NCBI GenBank assembly: GCA_963662155.1
Contig: OY759262.1
Coordinates: forward strand, 59,584,510 to 59,648,509
Length of the DNA stretch: 64,000 nt
Source of the DNA: Lamellibrachia columna
Lineage: Eukaryota; Annelida; Polychaeta; Sabellida; Siboglinidae
Direction: 5' to 3'
A program made the translations under genes and the position numbers. How positions within the stretch are numbered: the first letter of the stretch is position 1; the number at the start of each line of letters is the position of its first letter. This document shows positions 1-12,700 of the stretch, one piece after another. The notes below the pieces were generated by a model, which did no database searches, had not been told where the DNA came from, and saw nothing but the letters and a program-made list of their open reading frames with translations.

Positions 1-2654
1 CTGCACACTCCCGATTAAGTAGTGTATCTTTATCTACGCTCTCACCGTGCACACTCCCGATTAAGTAGTGTATCTTTATCTACGCTCACATCCTGCACAC
101 TCCCGATTAAGTAGTGTATCTTTATCTACGCTCTCACCCGGCACACTCCCGATTAAGTAGTGTATCTTTATCTACGCTCTCACCCTGCACACTCCCGATT
201 AAGTAGTGTATCTTTATCTACGCTCTCACCCTGCACACTCCCGATTAAGTAGTGTATCTTTATCTACGCTCTCACCGTGCACACTCCCGATTAAGTAGTG
301 TATCTTTATCTACGCTCTCACCCTGCACACTCCCGATTAAGTAGTGTATCTTTATCTACGCTCACATCCTGCACACTCCCGATTAAGTAGTGTATCTTTA
401 TCTACGCTCTCACCGTGCACACTCCCGATTAAGTAGTGTATCTTTATCTACGCTCACATCCTGCACACTCCCGATTAAGCAGTGTATCTTTATCTACGCT
501 CTCACCGTGCACACTCCCGATTAAGTAGTGTATCTTTATCTACGCTCACATCCTGCACACTCCCGATTAAATAGTGTATCTTTATCTACGCTCTCACCCT
601 GCACACTCCCGATTAAGTAGTGTATCTTTATCTACGCTCTCACCGTGCACACTCCCGATTAAGTAGTGTATCTTTATCTACGCTCTCACCCTGCACACTC
701 CCGATTAAGTAGTGTATCTTTATATACGCTCTCACCCTGCACACTCCCGATTAAATAGTGTATCTTTATCTACGCTCTCACCCTGCACACTCCCGATTAA
801 GTAGTGTATCTTTATCTACGCTCACATCCTGCACACTCCCGATTAAGTAGTGTATCTTTATCTACGCTCTCACCGTGCACACTCCCGATTAAGTAGTGTA
901 TCTTTATCTACGCTCACATCCTGCACACTCCCGATTAAATAGTGTATCTTTATCTACGCTCTCACCCTGCACACTCCCGATTAAGTAGTGTATCTTTATC
1001 TACGCTCTCACCCTGCACACTCCCGATTAAGTAGTGTATCTTTATCTACGCTCTCACCCTGCACACTCCCGATTAAATAGTGTATCTTTATCTACGCTCT
1101 CGCCCTGCACACTCCCGATTAAGTAGTGTATCTTTATCTACGCTCTCACCCTGCACACTCCCGATTAAGTAGTGTATCTTTATCTACGCTCTCGCCGTGC
1201 ACACTCCCGATTAAGTAGTGTATCTTTATCTACGCTCTCACCCTGCACACTCCCGATTAAGTAGTGTATCTTTATCTACGCTCTCACCCTGCACACTCCC
1301 GATTAAGTAGTGTATCTTTATCTACGCTCTCACCCTGCACACTCCCGATTAAGTAGTGTATCTTTATCTACGCTCTCACCCTGCACACTCCCGATTAAGT
1401 AATGTATCTTTATCTACGCTCTCACCCTGCACACTCCCGATTAAGTAGTGTATCTTTATCTACGCTCTCACCGTGCACACTCCCGATTAAGTAGTGTATC
1501 TTTATCTACGCTCACATCCTGCACACTCCCGATTAAATAGTGTATCTTTATCTACGCTCTCACCCTGCACACTCCCGATTAAGTAGTGTATCTTTATCTA
1601 CGCTCTCACCCTGCACACTCCCGATTAAGTAGTGTATCTTTATCTACGCTCTCACCGTGCACACTCCCGATTAAGTAGTGTATCTTTATCTACGCTCTCA
1701 CCCTGCACACTCCCGATTAAGTAGTGTATCTTTATCTACGCTCTCACCCTGCACACTCCCGATTAAGTAGTGTATCTTTATCTACGCTCACACCCTGCAC
1801 ACTCCCGATTAAGTAGTGTATCTTTATCTACGCTCTCACCCTGCACACTCCCGATTAAGTAGTGTATCTTTATCTACGCTCTCACCGTGCACACTCCCGA
1901 TTAAGTAGTGTATCTTTATCTACGCTCTCACCCTGCACACTCCCGATTAAGTAGTGTATCTTTATCTACGCTCTCACCGTGCACACTCCCGATTAAGTAG
2001 TGTATCTTTATCTACGCTCTCACCCTGCACACTCCCGATTAAGTAGTGTATCTTTATCTACGCTCTCACCCTGCACACTCCCGATTAAGTAGTGTATCTT
2101 TATCTACGCTCTCACCGTGCACACTCCCGATTAAGTAGTGTATCTTTATCTACGCTCTCACCCTGCACACTCCCGATTAAGTAGTGTATCTTTATCTACG
2201 CTCTCACCCTGCACACTCCCGATTAAGTAGTGTATCTTTATCTACGCTCTCACCCTGCACACTCCCGATTAAGTAGTGTATCTTTATCTACGCTCTCACC
2301 GTGCACACTCCCGATTAAGTAGTGTATCTTTATCTACGCTCACATCCTGCACACTCCCGATTAAATAGTGTATCTTTATCTACGCTCTCACCCTGCACAC
2401 TCCCGATTAAATAGTGTATTTTTATCTACGCTCTCACCCTGCACACTCCCGATTAAGTAGTGTATCTTTATCTACGCTCTCACCGTGCACACTCCCGATT
2501 AAGTAGTGTATCTTTATCTACGCTCTCACCCTGCACACTCCCGATTAAGTAGTGTATCTTTATCTACGCTCTCACCCTGCACACTCCCGATTAAGTAGTG
2601 TATCTTTATCTACGCTCTCACCCTGCACACTCCCGATTAAGTAGTGTATCTTTA
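1..2654. repeat. 46-bp satellite array, about 57.7 copies
   Basis: Head-to-tail 46-bp units with consensus beginning CTGCACACTCCCGATTAAGT. Copies are nearly identical and differ at a few fixed places: CTCACC-C, CTCACC-G or CACATC-C before the next TGCAC, and AAGTAG versus AAATAG. The array starts at or before base 1 and stops abruptly at 2654. It lies on the 3' side of the last visible SLC24 exon, so it is probably intronic or just 3' of that gene. There are no unique spacers between repeats. Confidence 0.97.
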
Positions 2655-3116
2655 ATCGTCAAATAGCGAATACATCTTATTGCAAGGCATCCTGATATCG
2701 TTGTCGACATTATTTTTGTGATAGGCAAGTGGTTTAAAGTTTCTTTTGATGTTTAAAACAGTTTTTGTCGTGGTGTTGCACACTGTTCGTCGGTTAAGAT
2801 TACGTGCTGTGGCATACACGCAATATATATATATATATTTGATTGGCTGACATAATTACAATAAAACAGTTACACTCGTGTTTGATCGCGTCCGAAATTA
2901 TCCAAGCGTTAGATGCGACGATGTTTGTGTTGTGAAGCTAACCGTTCTGATCTTGGTAACTAACGGTAAGCGTTTGTTGATACGATATATTCTTTGCTCA
3001 GCCAATAATTTGTTAAATATTTTAATTCGCCATAAAAGACGTAAATAATATAAACACTTTGTTTAAATCGCCCATTTGCTTAATAATAGATCGAATTGGC
3101 GATCGGTTTGCAATGA
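2655..3116. other. Intergenic or intron DNA without a recognised gene
   Basis: About 460 bp between the satellite and the last SLC24 exon found. It contains a short AT run near 2822-2840 and otherwise ordinary AT-rich sequence. I see no coding segment resembling the missing SLC24 C-terminus. Confidence 0.6.
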
Positions 3117-3216
3117 TCTATTGGGCGCTGCACTGATGGCGGCAAAGGACGACTACGCAGTGATTTACTGCGTGACTCGTGCGTTGCAGTGTGTGTGGAA
3201 CTGAGGTGGAACTGAC

Positions 3217-3282
3217 CGTGAGGATGACTGTGAGGAAGAGCAGGACGACGGAGAAGACGAGGCCGTTGCTGTTGATGGCCAC
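3217..3282 (-). CDS. SLC24 (NCKX) exchanger exon: start of a C-terminal helix
   Basis: On the minus strand an acceptor CCTTGCAG is followed in phase 0 by codons for VAINSNGLVFSVVLLFLT. Family members carry a closely similar INSxGLVxSVVLL segment directly after the alpha-2 repeat, and the preceding exon ends in phase 0, so the join is clean. A donor-like GTCAGT sits at 3216-3211. If it is not used, the frame stays open to a TAG at 3120-3118, giving a tail unlike the family, so I prefer the splice. The last exon(s), expected to encode the LNKW-containing C-terminus, are not visible and may lie left of the window. Confidence 0.8.
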
Positions 3283-3331
3283 CTGCAAGGGAAGTTGTCG
3301 TTACGACAGCAACACGACCACGACCGTCTGG

Positions 3332-3533
3332 TATGTATAGACGAATACAGGTATTGCATCGGTTTTATCCCGACCCCATCTTGTTAAAATGACACACACG
3401 ACACATGGTCGGTGCGAAAATCTGGAGCCGCATCACGCGTAGATTTTTGCACCGACCATGTACCGTGTGTGTCATTTCGACAATATGGGGCCTGGATAAA
3501 CCCAGTGCGACAACCTGTATTCGTCTACACATA
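3332..3533. mobile_element. Foldback (palindromic) MITE-like element, 202 bp
   Basis: The arms 3332-3423 and 3441-3533 are inverted copies around a 17-bp centre. The outer ends read TATGTATAGACGAATACAGG on the left and its near-complement on the right. Inner arms share the motif CACACACG/CGTGTGTG and GGTCGGTGC/GCACCGACC. No transposase is encoded. It lies in an SLC24 intron about 50 bp from the 3217-3282 exon, next to its acceptor. Family not identified; a TA target site would be compatible with the ends. Confidence 0.8.
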
Positions 3534-3802
3534 CATTACACTGATACTAATTAGTTGGTAAGTCAATTACTCTGATCGTGCCTGACGATCGTAACCACGA
3601 CGCCACCGTTACTAGGAGTGCAACGATACACCGATAACACTATCAGTGCATTGGTTCGAATTGAAATTGAACTATGTCCCACTTCCCTTATCAACCAATG
3701 AGATGTTTTGCTTGGATTTTATGTTAAGGTTTGTTCGGCAAAATGTGGCTCGCATCGATTTTTCGAATCATAAATTCACCAAGCATACCAGACTGCAACT
3801 GT

Positions 3803-4012
<210 letters not shown>

Positions 4013-4272
4013 CACAATTTACTGTACGAAAAGACTCATACATTTGTACTGCTGTCGGCGACGTGGGGTATCAACCATATAAATAACACATCACTCTCTT
4101 TTAACTTATTATTTCAGTTTAAAATTCCCATCTCCGTACATTATTTTAACGACTTACAAATGTGAGTTATATATATAATTATATATTATAAATAAATAAG
4201 TATACCGGGTTACTTATTCCGGACACAGCGTTAGATTGTGAAATACAATTGTTTCCTTTGTGCGCTGCTCAC

Positions 4273-4385
4273 CGTAGAGCCGGCGGAGACCAGGGCAGTC
4301 TGGATGAACCAGGGCAGCGCCAGGCCAATGAGGATGTCGAATACGTTGCTCCCGATTGTGTTTGAGACAGCCATGTCTCCCTGGC
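4273..4385 (-). CDS. SLC24 (NCKX) exchanger exon: second part of alpha-2 repeat
   Basis: The 113-bp minus-strand exon runs from acceptor TTGTAG to donor GTGAGC. It enters with one base from the previous exon and leaves in phase 0. It encodes GDMAVSNTIGSNVFDILIGL followed by ALPWFIQTALVSAGST, the second half of the NCKX alpha-2 repeat. In this family the alpha repeats form the ion-binding core, and the SNTIGSNVFDI stretch is among the most conserved segments. Spliced to its neighbours the protein reads VARQGQGDMAVS on one side and GSTVAINSNG on the other, matching family order. The sequence is intact. Confidence 0.95.
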
Positions 4386-4578
4386 CTACAACAGTCGTTA
4401 GGTGCCGTTGATTCGGTCGAGCAAAACAGTTCAAGTTGACGAATTATCCGCCTCTGAATGGAGCCAAATGTAGTTGCTTAAGTAATCGTGGTTTTTACAT
4501 AAATCAGTCAAACAAATTAAAGCATATAAGATGCAGTTTGGCAAATGCAGGGATGAACAAAATGATTTGCACTTATTT

Positions 4579-4881
4579 TTAATGATTATTTTGACATATC
4601 CAAAACTTGTTTTTACCGTGTAGAAATTTTCATCGTCTTATCAAGGCGACTTCATCAGTACTAATGATGTTGTGGTCGGATGACGTCATCGTACTAGTGA
4701 GGAAGTTCGTAACAGGCATCGTCTCGGTTGATCGCTGCCTTAGTCTCACGAACCTCCTCGCGTAGACGATGACATCACCCGGCCAGTACGGTATTAGTAT
4801 CAATGAAGTCGCTTTGATAAGACGATGACAATTTCTACACGATAAAAACAAGTTTTGGATATGTAAAAAATAATCACTTCA
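4579..4881. mobile_element. Foldback element with inverted arms, about 270-300 bp
   Basis: ACATATCCAAAACTTGTTTT at 4594 is matched inverted by the segment ending GGATATGT at 4864. The complementarity continues inward through CGTGTAGAAATT and GTCTTATCA to roughly 4690/4775, and outward weakly through TGATTATTTT/AAATAATCA. The centre is non-palindromic. No coding capacity. It lies in an SLC24 intron, the second such foldback within 1.5 kb. Confidence 0.75.
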
Positions 4882-4924
4882 ACATGAAAACGAACTATCC
4901 TGAAATTTGGATTTATTATCGGCG

Positions 4925-5382
4925 GAGGTAGTATGGACACCGTGTTGTTGAGGTATTACTGAGGTAGTATGGACACCGTGTTGTTGATGTATTACTGAGG
5001 TAGTATGGACACCGTGTTGTTGAGGTATTACTGAGGTAGTATGGACACCGTGTTGTTGAGGTATTACTGAGGTAGTATGGACACCGTGTTGTTGAGGTAT
5101 TACTGAGGTAGTATGGACACCGTGTTGTTGAGGTATTACTGAGGTAGTATGGACACCGTGTTGTTGAGGTATTACTGAGGTAGTATGGACACCGTGTTGT
5201 TGAGGTATTACTGAGGTAATATGGACACCGTGTTGTTGAGGTATTACTGAGGTAGTATGGACACCGTGTTGTTGAGGTATTACTGAGGTAATATGGACAC
5301 CGTGTTGTTGAGGTATTACTGAGGTAATATGGACACCGTGTTGTTGAGGTATTACTGAGGTAATATGGACACCGTGTTGTTT
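4925..5382. repeat. 36-bp minisatellite, about 12.7 copies
   Basis: Unit GAGGTAGTATGGACACCGTG plus TTGTTGAGGTATTACT. Copies differ by one or two bases (TAGTATGG versus TAATATGG; one GATGTATT variant near the left end). Intronic to SLC24 and directly followed by the 81-bp array. Confidence 0.97.
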
Positions 5383-5394
5383 TGCAAATGTCCC

Positions 5395-5961
5395 ACTAAT
5401 TACTATGGCCAGTCACTCGCGTCTAAGGATACACTTAGCGCAAGAATGACGAGCCAATCACTAACACTAGTGATGACTAATTACTATGGCCAGTCACTCG
5501 CGTCTAAGGATACACTTAGCGCAAGAATGACGAGCCAATCACTAACACTAGTGACGACTAATTACTATGGCCAGTCACTCGCGTCTAAGGATACACTTAG
5601 CGCAAGAATGACGAGCCAATCACTAACACTAGTGATGACTAATTACTATGGCCAGTCACTCGCGTCTAAGGATACACTTAGCGCAAGAATGACGAGCCAA
5701 TCACTAACACTAGTGATGACTAATTACTATGGCCAGTCACTCGCGTCTAAGGATACACTTAGCGCAAGAATGACGAGCCAATCACTAACACTAGTGATGA
5801 CTAATTACTATGGCCAGTCACTCGCGTCTAAGGATACACTTAGCGCAAGAATGACCAGCCAATCACTAACACTAGTGATGACTAATTACTATGGCCAGTC
5901 ACTCGCGTCTAAGGATACACTTAGCGCAAGAATGACGAGCCAATCACTAACACTAGTGCTG
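5395..5961. repeat. 81-bp minisatellite, exactly 7 copies, open in frame
   Basis: Seven 81-bp units, each starting ACTAATTACTATGGCCAGTC and ending near AACACTAGTGATG. As 81 is divisible by 3, the plus strand stays open from 5365 to 6021 and would encode seven copies of a 27-residue repeat starting TNYYGQSLASKDTLSARMT. Unit differences are single bases. There is no signal peptide or splice context, and it lies in an SLC24 intron on the opposite strand, so a repeat artefact is the simplest reading; expression cannot be excluded from sequence. Confidence 0.9.
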
Positions 5962-6377
5962 ACTATCCTACATTACAATCATGTAATAAATATTCCCCTG
6001 AAAAACAAACACGGCATGTAGATATATGGCGTGTTCTCATATAGGTTATGTCCCTACGCACACCGTCAATAAGCACTACAGATGACACGGATATAACACT
6101 GATACATGGAAAACACGTTACACTTCTACTTATATTTTGTAGCTACTTACTTTTTTCTCCCATACAACAAAATTATCTCAAATTTTTTGGGTATTCAAAG
6201 GTATGGACATTACTAACGACTCGTAAATAATATTTAGTCATAATAGATTGGATATATTGGTCGAGTTCATGAAGGTTCCTACCATTTTACTGGTCAGACC
6301 TAACACCACGTGCTGTACATCCTGCCCGACAAATACTCCACTGACCACTGTCTTCGTACTGCCCATTGTCCACTCAC

Positions 6378-6571
6378 CCTGCCTGGCGACCATCACGCTG
6401 GCCATGGCGTCAGGTACGCTTGTGCCGGCCGCGAGGAACGTGATGCCCATGATGCTGTCGGGAATGCCGAACGTGAAGCCGATGACGGCGACCATCCAGA
6501 CCATGAGGTAGGAGAAGATGGCGATCCACACGATCGAGTTGATGAAGGTCACCATAAACCACCCCTGCCAT
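6378..6571 (-). CDS. SLC24 (NCKX) exchanger exon: helix plus first part of alpha-2 repeat
   Basis: The 194-bp minus-strand exon runs from acceptor TTATTTCAG to donor GTGAGT. It takes two bases from the previous exon and leaves one. It encodes WQGWFMVTFINSIVWIAIFS, then YLMVWMVAVIGFTFGIPDSI, then MGITFLAAGTSVPDAMASVM, ending VARQ. GTSVPD is the alpha-2 motif; its Asp corresponds to a residue known to be needed for cation transport in NCKX2. This is a membrane ion exchanger that in the family swaps Na+ for Ca2+ plus K+. Sequence intact and the best single identification of the gene. Confidence 0.97.
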
Positions 6572-6918
6572 CTGAAATAACATGTCCGTGTCACCAGCAG
6601 GCTCGCCACAGAAGAGAGAGTGTTATTTGCAGCAACGATTGCTTCCTGTGCCGGGGACGTTTTTCATTCAAATGAGAATATTTTTGGTTGTCTTTTATTG
6701 TCGTGCAGATATATCTATACATGTCGTAAAACTGCCATATCTACAAAATCGTGCATTTTCTTAAATATTAAAAAGTCACCACAGTAAGACGTTTTGTATG
6801 GATATTATTCTTAAATAGCCCAGCTGCCATAAATACTAATAAATTCAGTGTCGCAAAGCCTCCTGTAAATCAGTCGTTCAGTTAACTAATGTAAATTCTT
6901 GTACCTTTAAAGCTAAGC

Positions 6919-6959
6919 TTTGTAAAGTCTGATTAGCTAAGTTAAGCAGACTTTACAAA
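6919..6959. other. Perfect short hairpin in intron
   Basis: TTTGTAAAGTCTG (6919-6931) and CAGACTTTACAAA (6947-6959) are perfect inverted 13-mers around a 15-base loop. Probably a small foldback remnant; no gene attached. Confidence 0.7.
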
Positions 6960-7104
6960 ATGAAACATTTTGAAACATGAAAGTATGTGTAATCAGATAT
7001 GAAATTTCATCTTTCATTAAACAAGCAATTATACGATTTATGCTGATACTTTATTTACTAACTTACATTAACGTGTATCACATGTGTTCAAATTAATAAT
7101 AATA

Positions 7105-7484
<380 letters not shown>

Positions 7485-7632
7485 CAGTAGACCCTATTAT
7501 TAGTACCATAACTTGTCCTTATTATTAATCAAATAAACATTTCGCATTTGTAATAGCATAACATATAGTTGTTTTATTTGGGGCCAGTTTAGCTTAAAAG
7601 CTGGTGCATCAGTTGTGCGCTTGAATACTTGC

Positions 7633-7723
7633 CTCGGCTTCCTGCAGTTAGGCACGGTGTAGTAAAGCACTATCTTGATAGGGAGCAGCGCCACCCAGCG
7701 GAAGATGTGGCATATACCGTCGT
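7633..7723 (-). CDS. SLC24 (NCKX) exchanger exon: end of cytoplasmic loop into next helix
   Basis: The 91-bp minus-strand exon has acceptor GTTGCAG and is followed by GCAAGT, a GC-type donor. It receives one base and leaves two. It encodes DGICHIFRWVALLPIKIVLY then YTVPNCRKP; across the junction the protein reads PNCRKPRWQGWFMVTF, which matches the family pattern PNCxKPRWxxFFMVTF. Using the nearby GT (CAA|GTATTC) would give the wrong phase, so the GC donor is required by both phase and homology. Confidence 0.93.
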
Positions 7724-8252
7724 CTGCAACGAACCGACATGACCAATTGTATGAACAAAATATGTCCATTGTCACCGCCACGCACTTGTTACGGTCATGT
7801 AAGCTGCCATACAAAGAGTGACTTCATGCACCTTAAAATAAACCACTTTTATTTGAATGTATGCGGTCCATATCTTGGAATTTTGGCGCGAAAAGACTAA
7901 CTAATGACATTAGTTAATGGTGAGCCCTTGTATGTTAGTTAACAGGATCGTGCATGGGTCTACAATGACAAAACTAACCATGGACAAGGCTATGGTTTTA
8001 CGCACTATTCCATTACCGTTCTTGAGACGTCAATGCTAACTTTGTGAATGCTGTGCGCATCTCATACTCTTAAAACGTACAAAAACTATCAGTACCGCGA
8101 CATTAGGGGCCACCGCCAATGGTAATAACCAACAAATATGCGACACCTTCGTCGCTTATGCGGTTGATATTCCTAGATTCACAATAAAACTTATTTTTGA
8201 CGCATGAAAACATTTGGTTTGATGTTGACGTATTTCAACGCTCGATATTTAC

Positions 8253-8311
8253 CGAACAGCGGCAGCTGCTTCCAATCTGCGGAGGAGTCGAACTCGTCTT
8301 GGATGGCAGTG
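8253..8311 (-). CDS. SLC24 (NCKX) exchanger exon: cytoplasmic loop
   Basis: The 59-bp minus-strand exon runs from acceptor TTCTGTTCAG to donor GTAAAT. It takes two bases and leaves one, compatible with both neighbours. It encodes TAIQDEFDSSADWKQLPLF, an acidic segment joining to DDGICHIFRWVALLP. The loop between the two alpha repeats is poorly conserved in this family, so the call rests on splice signals, phase fit and position rather than on a motif. Confidence 0.7.
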
Positions 8312-8850
8312 CTGAACAGAACACATAGGCGTCGGAACTGGGGTATATTTTGCCCCTCCTCCACCAGTAGAAACGCTTGCAGAAACGAATTTTCCCCACG
8401 CCCAAAATCCAATATTCAACAGCTTATGACGCTTATAATATTGACTATAGACGAAGCACACAAGTGGATTGGTGAAAAGCACATCCCTCAAACAGTTCAC
8501 TAACTTCTTCATAACCAAGTGAAAGTTTAAGTAAATATTGACACCAGAATACATCCGACTTTACAACTAGTCTAACTTCCTGTGGTAGAGTCTATGCCGG
8601 TTTAAACAACAGTTCGTAAATTTACATTATTCGCTAGACGAAAGCACTAGGCAAAATGTGATCGCACCATTAAACCACATTCATTCGAAGTAAAAACAAC
8701 AAGTCTTGAACTTTACATTACAGACGTTATCTAATGTGATTTTTACTTGATGTCATTTCAAGCGGTGCCTGCAGAGACTGCGCTGTAGACGGATGACCTC
8801 AGTTAGACTGACAACGGGGGAAGTCGACATACCCGGTGCTTAGCTCTTGC

Positions 8851-9466
8851 GTAACACCAGTCTACCTATACGGCCTAGAAACCATGGCGATGACGTAACA
8901 CCAGCCTACCTATATGGCCTAGAGACCGTGGCGATGACGTAACACCAGCCTACCTATATGGCCTAGAGACCGTGGCGATGACGTAACACCAGCCTACTTA
9001 TATGGCCTAGAGACCGTGGCGATGACGTAACACCAGCCTACCTATACGGCCTAGAAACTATGGCGATGACGTAACACCAGCCTACCTATACGGCCTAGAA
9101 ACTATGGCGATGACGTAACACCAGCCTACCTATACGGCCTAGAAACCATGGCGATGACGTAACACCAGCCTACCTATATGGCCTAGAAACCATGGCGATG
9201 ACGTAACACCAGCCTACCTATATGGCCTAGAGACCGTGGCGATGACGTAACACCAGCCTACCTATATGGCCTAGAGACCGTGGCGATGACGTAACACCAG
9301 CCTACCTATACGGCCTAGAAACCGTGGCGATGACGTAACACCAGCCTACCTATACGGCCTAGAAACCGTGGCGATGACGTAACACCAGCCTACCTATACG
9401 GCCTAGAAACCGTGGCGATGACGTAACACCAGCCTACCTATACGGCCTAGAAACTATGGCGATGAC
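8851..9466. repeat. 44-bp minisatellite, 14 copies
   Basis: Exactly 14 units of 44 bp beginning GTAACACCAGCCTACCTATA. Variants alternate between CGGCCTAGAAACC and TGGCCTAGAGACC types in blocks, suggesting local copying of groups of units. Intronic to SLC24. Confidence 0.97.
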
Positions 9467-9736
9467 GGAAACACAAAAAGAGAAACTGCAAGTTTCCGAG
9501 AATAACTGGGTGAGAAGAATTTCGGGAGTGAAAATAATAGACAAGCGAAGAATGGAGGAGCTGAGGGAAGAAGTTGGTGTAAAAGAGAGTCCCACGAGGA
9601 AGCTGGTGAGGAGCCGGTAGAAGTGGGCTGGACGCGTGGAAAGAATGGAATGGGAACGGTTGACGAAGAGAGGAGTGCGCTTAGAGCGGAGGGTAGAAGG
9701 AGACGAGGAAGATCGAAACTGATATTTGGCGGGAGA

Positions 9737-12700
9737 GGGAGGGGAGTGGAGAATGAGAGCGAGGGATGGGAGTGGAGAATGAGAGCGAGGGAGGGGAGTG
9801 GAGAATGAGAGCGAGGGAGGGGAGTGGAGAATGAGAGCGAGGGAGGGGAGTGGAGAATGAGAGCGAGGAATGGGGGAGTGGAGAATGAGAGCGAGGGATG
9901 GGAGTGGAGAATGAGAGCGAGGGATGGGAGTGGAGAATGAGAGCGAGGGAGGGGAGTGGAGATTGAGAGCGAGGGAGGGGAGTGGAGAATGAGAGCGAGG
10001 GAGGGGAGTGGAGAATGAGAGCGAGGGATGGGAGTGGAGAATGAGAGCGAGGGATGGGAGTGGAGAATGAGAGCGAGGGATGGGGGAGTGGAGAATGAGA
10101 GCGAGGGATGGGAGTGGAGAATGAGAGCGAGGGATGGGAGTGGAGAATGAGAGCGAGGGAGGGGAGTGGAGAATGAGAGCGAGGGAGGGGAGTGGAGAAT
10201 GAGAGCGAGGGAGGGGAGTGGAGAATGAGAGCGAGGGAGGGGAGTGGAGAATGAGAGCGAGGGATGGGAGTGGAGAATGAGAGCGAGGGATGGGAGTGGA
10301 GAATGAGAGCGAGGGATGGGAGTGGAGAATGAGAGCGAGGGATGGGAGTGGAGAATGAGAGCGAGGGAGGGGAGTGGAGAATGAGAGCGAGGGAGGGGAG
10401 TGGAGAATGAGAGCGAGGGAGGGGAGTGGAGAATGAGAGCGAGGGATGGGAGTGGAGAATGAGAGCGAGGGATGGGAGTGGAGAATGAGAGCGAGGGATG
10501 GGAGTGGAGAATGAGAGCGAGGGATGGGAGTGGAGAATGAGAGCGAGGGATGGGAGTGGAGAATGAGAGCGAGGGATGGGAGTGGAGAATGAGAGCGAGG
10601 AATGGGAGTGGAGAATGAGAGCGAGGGAGGGGAGTGGAGAATGAGAGCGAGGGATGGGAGTGAAGAATGAGAGCGAGGGAGGGGAGTGGAGAATGAGAGC
10701 GAGGGATGGGAGTGGAGAATGAGAGCGAGGGAGGGGAGTGGAGAATGAGAGCGAGGGATGGGAGTGGAGAATGAGAGCGAGGGAGGGGAGTGGAGAATGA
10801 GAGCGAGGGAGGGGAGTGGAGAATGAGAGCGAGGGAGGGGAGTGGAGAATGAGAGCGAGGAATGGGGGAGTGGAGAATGAGAGCGAGGGATGGGAGTGGA
10901 GAATGAGAGCGAGGGATGGGAGTGGAGAATGAGAGCGAGGGAGGGGAGTGGAGATTGAGAGCGAGGGAGGGGAGTGGAGAATGAGAGCGAGGGAGGGGAG
11001 TGGAGAATGAGAGCGAGGGATGGGAGTGGAGAATGAGAGCGAGGGATGGGAGTGGAGAATGAGAGCGAGGGATGGGGAGTGGAGAATGAGAGCGAGGGAT
11101 GGGAGTGGAGAATGAGAGCGAGGGATGGGAGTGGAGAATGAGAGCGAGGGAGGGGAGTGGAGAATGAGAGCGAGGGAGGGGAGTGGAGAATGAGAGCGAG
11201 GGAGGGGAGTGGAGAATGAGAGCGAGGGAGGGGAGTGGAGAATGAGAGCGAGGGATGGGAGTGGAGAATGAGAGCGAGGGATGGGAGTGGAGAATGAGAG
11301 CGAGGGATGGGAGTGGAGAATGAGAGCGAGGGATGGGAGTGGAGAATGAGAGCGAGGGAGGGGAGTGGAGAATGAGAGCGAGGGAGGGGAGTGGAGAATG
11401 AGAGCGAGGGAGGGGAGTGGAGAATGAGAGCGAGGGATGGGAGTGGAGAATGAGAGCGAGGGATGGGAGTGGAGAATGAGAGCGAGGGATGGGAGTGGAG
11501 AATGAGAGCGAGGGATGGGAGTGGAGAATGAAAGCGAGGGATGGGAGTGGAGAATGAGAGCGAGGGATGGGAGTGGAGAATGAGAGCGAGGAATGGGAGT
11601 GGAGAATGAGAGCGAGGGAGGGGAGTGGAGAATGAGAGCGAGGGATGGGAGTGAAGAATGAGAGCGAGGGAGGGGAGTGGAGAATGAGAGCGAGGGATGG
11701 GAGTGGAGAATGAGAGCGAGGGAGGGGAGTGGAGAATGAGAGCGAGGGATGGGAGTGGAGAATGAGAGCGAGGGAGGGGAGTGGAGAATGAGAGCGAGGG
11801 ATGGGAGTGGAGAATGAGAGCGAGGGATGGGAGTGGAGAATGAGAGCGAGGGATGGGAGTGGAGAATGAGAGCGAGGGAGGGGAGTGGAGAATGAGAGCG
11901 AGGGATGGGAGTGGAGAATGAGAGCGAGGGATGGGAGTGGAGAATGAGAGCGAGGGATGGGAGTGGAGAATGAGAGCGAGGGAGGGGAGTGGAGAATGAG
12001 AGCGAGGGATGGGAGTGGAGAATGAGAGCGAGGGAGGGGAGTGGAGAATGAGAGCGAGGGATGGGAGTGGAGAATGAGAGCGAGGGATGGGAGTGCAGAA
12101 TGAGAGCGAGGAATGGGAGTGGAGAATGAGAGCGAGGGATGGGAGTGGAGAATGAGAGCGAGGGATGGGAGTGGAGAATGAGAGCGAGGGATGGGAGTGG
12201 AGAATGAGTGCGAGGGATGGGAGTGGAGAATGAGAGCGAGGGATGGGAGTGGAGAATGAGAGCGAGGGATGGGAGTGGAGAATGAGTGCGAGGGATGGGA
12301 GTGGAGAATGAGAGCGAGGGATGGGAGTGGAGAATGAGAGCGAGGGATGGGAGTGGAGAATGAGAGCGAGGGATGGGAGTGGAGAATGAGAGCGAGGGAT
12401 GGGAGTGGAGAATGAGAGCGAGGGATGGGAGTGGAGAATGAGAGCGAGGGATGGGAGTGGAGAATGAGAGCGAGGGATGGGAGTGGAGAATGAGAGCGAG
12501 GGATGGGAGTGGAGAATGAGTGCGAGGGATGGGAGTGGAGAATGAGAGCGAGGGATGGGAGTGGAGAATGAAAGCGAGGGATGGGAGTGGAGAATGAGAG
12601 CGAGGGATGGGAGTGGAGAATGAGAGCGAGGAATGGGAGTGGAGATTGAGAGCGAGGGAGGGGAGTGGAGAATGAGAGCGAGGGATGGGAGTGGAGAATG

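Noticed and set aside
1..2654. CRISPR-like array
   Set aside because: Repeats are contiguous with no unique spacers, in a eukaryotic genome. It is a satellite.
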